6,305 nt of DNA from CAYXTC01 sp964468405 (GTDB lineage: Bacteria; Patescibacteriota; Minisyncoccia; Minisyncoccales; GWA2-38-27). Below, piece by piece: positions 5,308-6,305 of the stretch. The notes under the pieces are model-generated. The model saw only the letters and a list, made by a program, of their open reading frames with translations, did not search any database and was not told the DNA's origin. A program made the translations under genes and the position numbers. How positions within the stretch are numbered: position 1 is the first letter of the stretch; each line of letters begins with the position of its first letter. The stretch covers positions 1-6,305 of the forward strand of contig CAYXTC010000029.1 of assembly GCA_964468405.1 (NCBI GenBank), in the 5' to 3' direction.

Positions 5308-5379
5308 TGCCCCTAATAGGAATCGAACCCATATCCCAGGCTCCGGAAGCCCGTGTTTTTTCCGTTAAACCATAGGGGC
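5308..5379 (-). tRNA. tRNA-Arg (anticodon CCG)
   Basis: Acceptor GCCCCTA pairs with TAGGGGC, D stem GTTT/AAAC, anticodon stem CGGGC/GCCTG with one G-U pair around loop TTCCGGA (anticodon CCG, Arg CGG), T stem ATGGG/CCTAT with one G-U pair around TTCGATT, and discriminator A. CCA is not encoded. Its first 15 bases are also the last five codons, stop included, of the methyltransferase gene on the same strand, so processing of this tRNA cuts that reading frame. Confidence 0.93.
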
Positions 5380-6054
5380 GGCTATGATATAGAAGTTTTG
5401 TCTAGTTTTTCTTCTATTCTTTGTAACGCCGTCTTCTTTAATTATAAAACCTGCCCCCCTAACCGTCTTTTTAAATTCTCTCAAAGAAAAGCAATGATAA
5501 TACCTTTCTGCTCTGTCCCCCCAGGGCTTTAGCACATCTTTAAAGTCCATCTTTGTTTTACCTAACAATTTCAAAATGGTATATTTAATTAGTAAAAATA
5601 TCTCCTTTTTCTGATGGAATTTCCATACAGTTAAAATGATCTTTCCTTCTTTTTTTAAAACCCTTTTTGCCTCCTTTAAAAAATCTGTCCGCAATTCCGC
5701 CGAAGGGATATGGTGCAAGACAGCAATGCTGTATATTTTATCAAAACAATTATCGTTAAAAGGCAAATTAAGGGCGTCTGCTTTTTGAAATTTTGCTTCA
5801 GGGTGATTTTCCTTCGCCATCTCTATCAGCTTTTCCGAATAATCAACGCCTATATAATTTCCTTTTTCTAGGGCAGGGTAGAGTCTTCCGTTGCCACACC
5901 CCAAATCAAGAATCTTATCTTCTTTTTCTAATAAATCAAAAAGAAAAGTTATTTCCGGCCAGATCCTGCTTCGGGTCCTTGAAAAATCTCGAGCAATAAG
6001 GTTATAATCTTTTCTTGTTTTATTCAAAAGGTGCTGGGCGTATTCTTTATCCAT
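5365..6054 (-). CDS. Trm9-like class I SAM-dependent methyltransferase
   Basis: Predicted SAM-dependent methyltransferase of 229 residues. Motif I is ILDLGCGNGR (48-57), the acidic end of strand 2 is VDYS (70-73), motif III carries DALNLPF (93-99), and motif IV is FDKIYSIAVLHHIP (104-117). The N-terminal WPE (32-34), the IAVLHH signature, the RVLKKEGKIILTVW strand and the later RYYHCFS region with a C-terminal NFY..A strand resemble Trm9/ALKBH8-type enzymes, which methylate carboxymethyl-uridine at tRNA position 34 in eukaryotes. Substrate here is inferred, not proven; other small-molecule or tRNA targets are possible. Its start is only five bases from the divergent Elp3 gene, whose product would supply the cm5U substrate. 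The stop codon lies within the D arm of tRNA-Arg(CCG). No Trm112-like partner is seen in the window and no ribosome binding site precedes the ATG. Confidence 0.82.
   Translation of the reverse strand: MDKEYAQHLLNKTRKDYNLIARDFSRTRSRIWPEITFLFDLLEKEDKILDLGCGNGRLYPALEKGNYIGVDYSEKLIEMAKENHPEAKFQKADALNLPFNDNCFDKIYSIAVLHHIPSAELRTDFLKEAKRVLKKEGKIILTVWKFHQKKEIFLLIKYTILKLLGKTKMDFKDVLKPWGDRAERYYHCFSLREFKKTVRGAGFIIKEDGVTKNRRKTRQNFYIIAAPMV
5979..6008 (+). promoter_or_regulatory. putative promoter for the Elp3 gene, inside the methyltransferase gene
   Basis: TTGAAA (5979-5984, five of six) and a perfect TATAAT (6003-6008) are 18 bases apart on the + strand. Transcription would begin near 6015, about 45 bases before the Elp3 ATG. 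The leader would be antisense to the first 13 or so codons of the divergent methyltransferase mRNA. Confidence 0.6.
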
Positions 6055-6059
6055 AAAAT

Positions 6060-6305
6060 ATGAACAAAACTGAAGAAATAATAAAAGAAATAATAAAAAA
6101 CAGAAAAAACGCTCTGGAGGGTTTAGATAAAGTTAAAAGAGAAATGGCAGAAAGGTTCGCTTCCCGTCCCATTTCCAATGTAAAACTATTAGAATCATAT
6201 CACAAATTAGTTAAAAATAAAAGGATAAAAAGGGATAGAGAAATTGAATATTTACTTACCAAACGCAAAGTAAGATCCCTCTCTGGCATTGTAAACGTAT
6301 CTGTT
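6060..6305 (+). CDS. elp3: Elp3-type tRNA wobble-uridine radical-SAM/GNAT enzyme, N-terminal part
   Basis: Only the first 82 codons are in the window; the frame is open to the right edge. Elp3 uses a radical-SAM domain and an acetyl-CoA-binding GNAT domain to add the carboxymethyl group to U34 of certain tRNAs. The visible part fits its N-terminal RNA-binding region: a basic helical start, RPISNVKLLESYHKLVKN (36-53), LLTKRKVRSLSGIVNVSV (65-82). The pattern 'K.vRslSGi..vsV' directly precedes the CPxxxCxYC cluster motif in Elp3 proteins, so the diagnostic cysteines should lie just beyond the edge. The ATG at 6060 is the first in frame and lies five bases from the divergent methyltransferase start. 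No Shine-Dalgarno site is seen. The identification rests on a short region; another radical-SAM protein is less likely. Confidence 0.75.
   Translation, partial: MNKTEEIIKEIIKNRKNALEGLDKVKREMAERFASRPISNVKLLESYHKLVKNKRIKRDREIEYLLTKRKVRSLSGIVNVSV

Noticed and set aside
6078..6118. Reverse-strand promoter for the methyltransferase
   Set aside because: TATTAT hexamers exist at 6078-6083 and 6090-6095, but the -35 positions read TTTCTG and TCCAGA. In such AT-rich sequence this is not enough.

Overview
The window looks like part of a small, AT-rich genome from a Candidate Phyla Radiation (Patescibacteria, probably Parcubacteria-like) bacterium. This is inferred from several traits: very tight packing, translation factors with short forms (IF2 without its N-terminal domain, DUF4446 without a membrane segment), few visible Shine-Dalgarno sites, many tRNA genes threaded between protein genes, and an Elp3-type gene. 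UGA is a normal stop here (rbfA ends in it and no other gene contains it in frame), so the UGA=Gly code of Gracilibacteria/SR1 does not apply. A run of exactly 100 N at 3712-3811 marks a scaffold join, so the source is a draft or metagenome assembly.

The left third reads on the + strand: a possible tRNA remnant, tRNA-Val(GAC), an RluA-type pseudouridine synthase, rplS (bL19) with a long charged tail, then tRNA-Leu(GAG), tRNA-Val(TAC), tRNA-Phe(GAA) and tRNA-Gly(GCC). A good sigma70-type promoter and a 5'-terminal hairpin follow, driving a secreted or membrane-anchored 3D-domain protein that ends at an intrinsic terminator (2338-2360).

The rest, up to about 6054, reads on the - strand, from right to left: a Trm9-like methyltransferase, tRNA-Arg(CCG) (overlapping the end of the methyltransferase gene), tRNA-Ser(CGA), DUF4446, infB, rbfA, tRNA-Cys(GCA), tRNA-Leu(TAA), and a free-standing LAGLIDADG homing endonuclease abutting the tRNA-Leu 3' end. 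At the right edge a divergent + strand gene begins. Its 82 visible residues match the N-terminal region of Elp3, up to just before the radical-SAM cluster motif.

Almost everything serves translation: tRNAs, a large-subunit protein, a pseudouridine synthase, initiation factor IF2, 30S maturation factor RbfA and candidate tRNA wobble-modification enzymes. The most notable point is the head-to-head pairing of an Elp3 gene with a Trm9-like methyltransferase gene. In eukaryotes these two activities act in sequence on wobble uridine (cm5U, then mcm5U), so the pair may be a compact bacterial counterpart. No CRISPR array, insertion sequence or rRNA gene is visible, and no gene-free stretch exceeds 300 bases.
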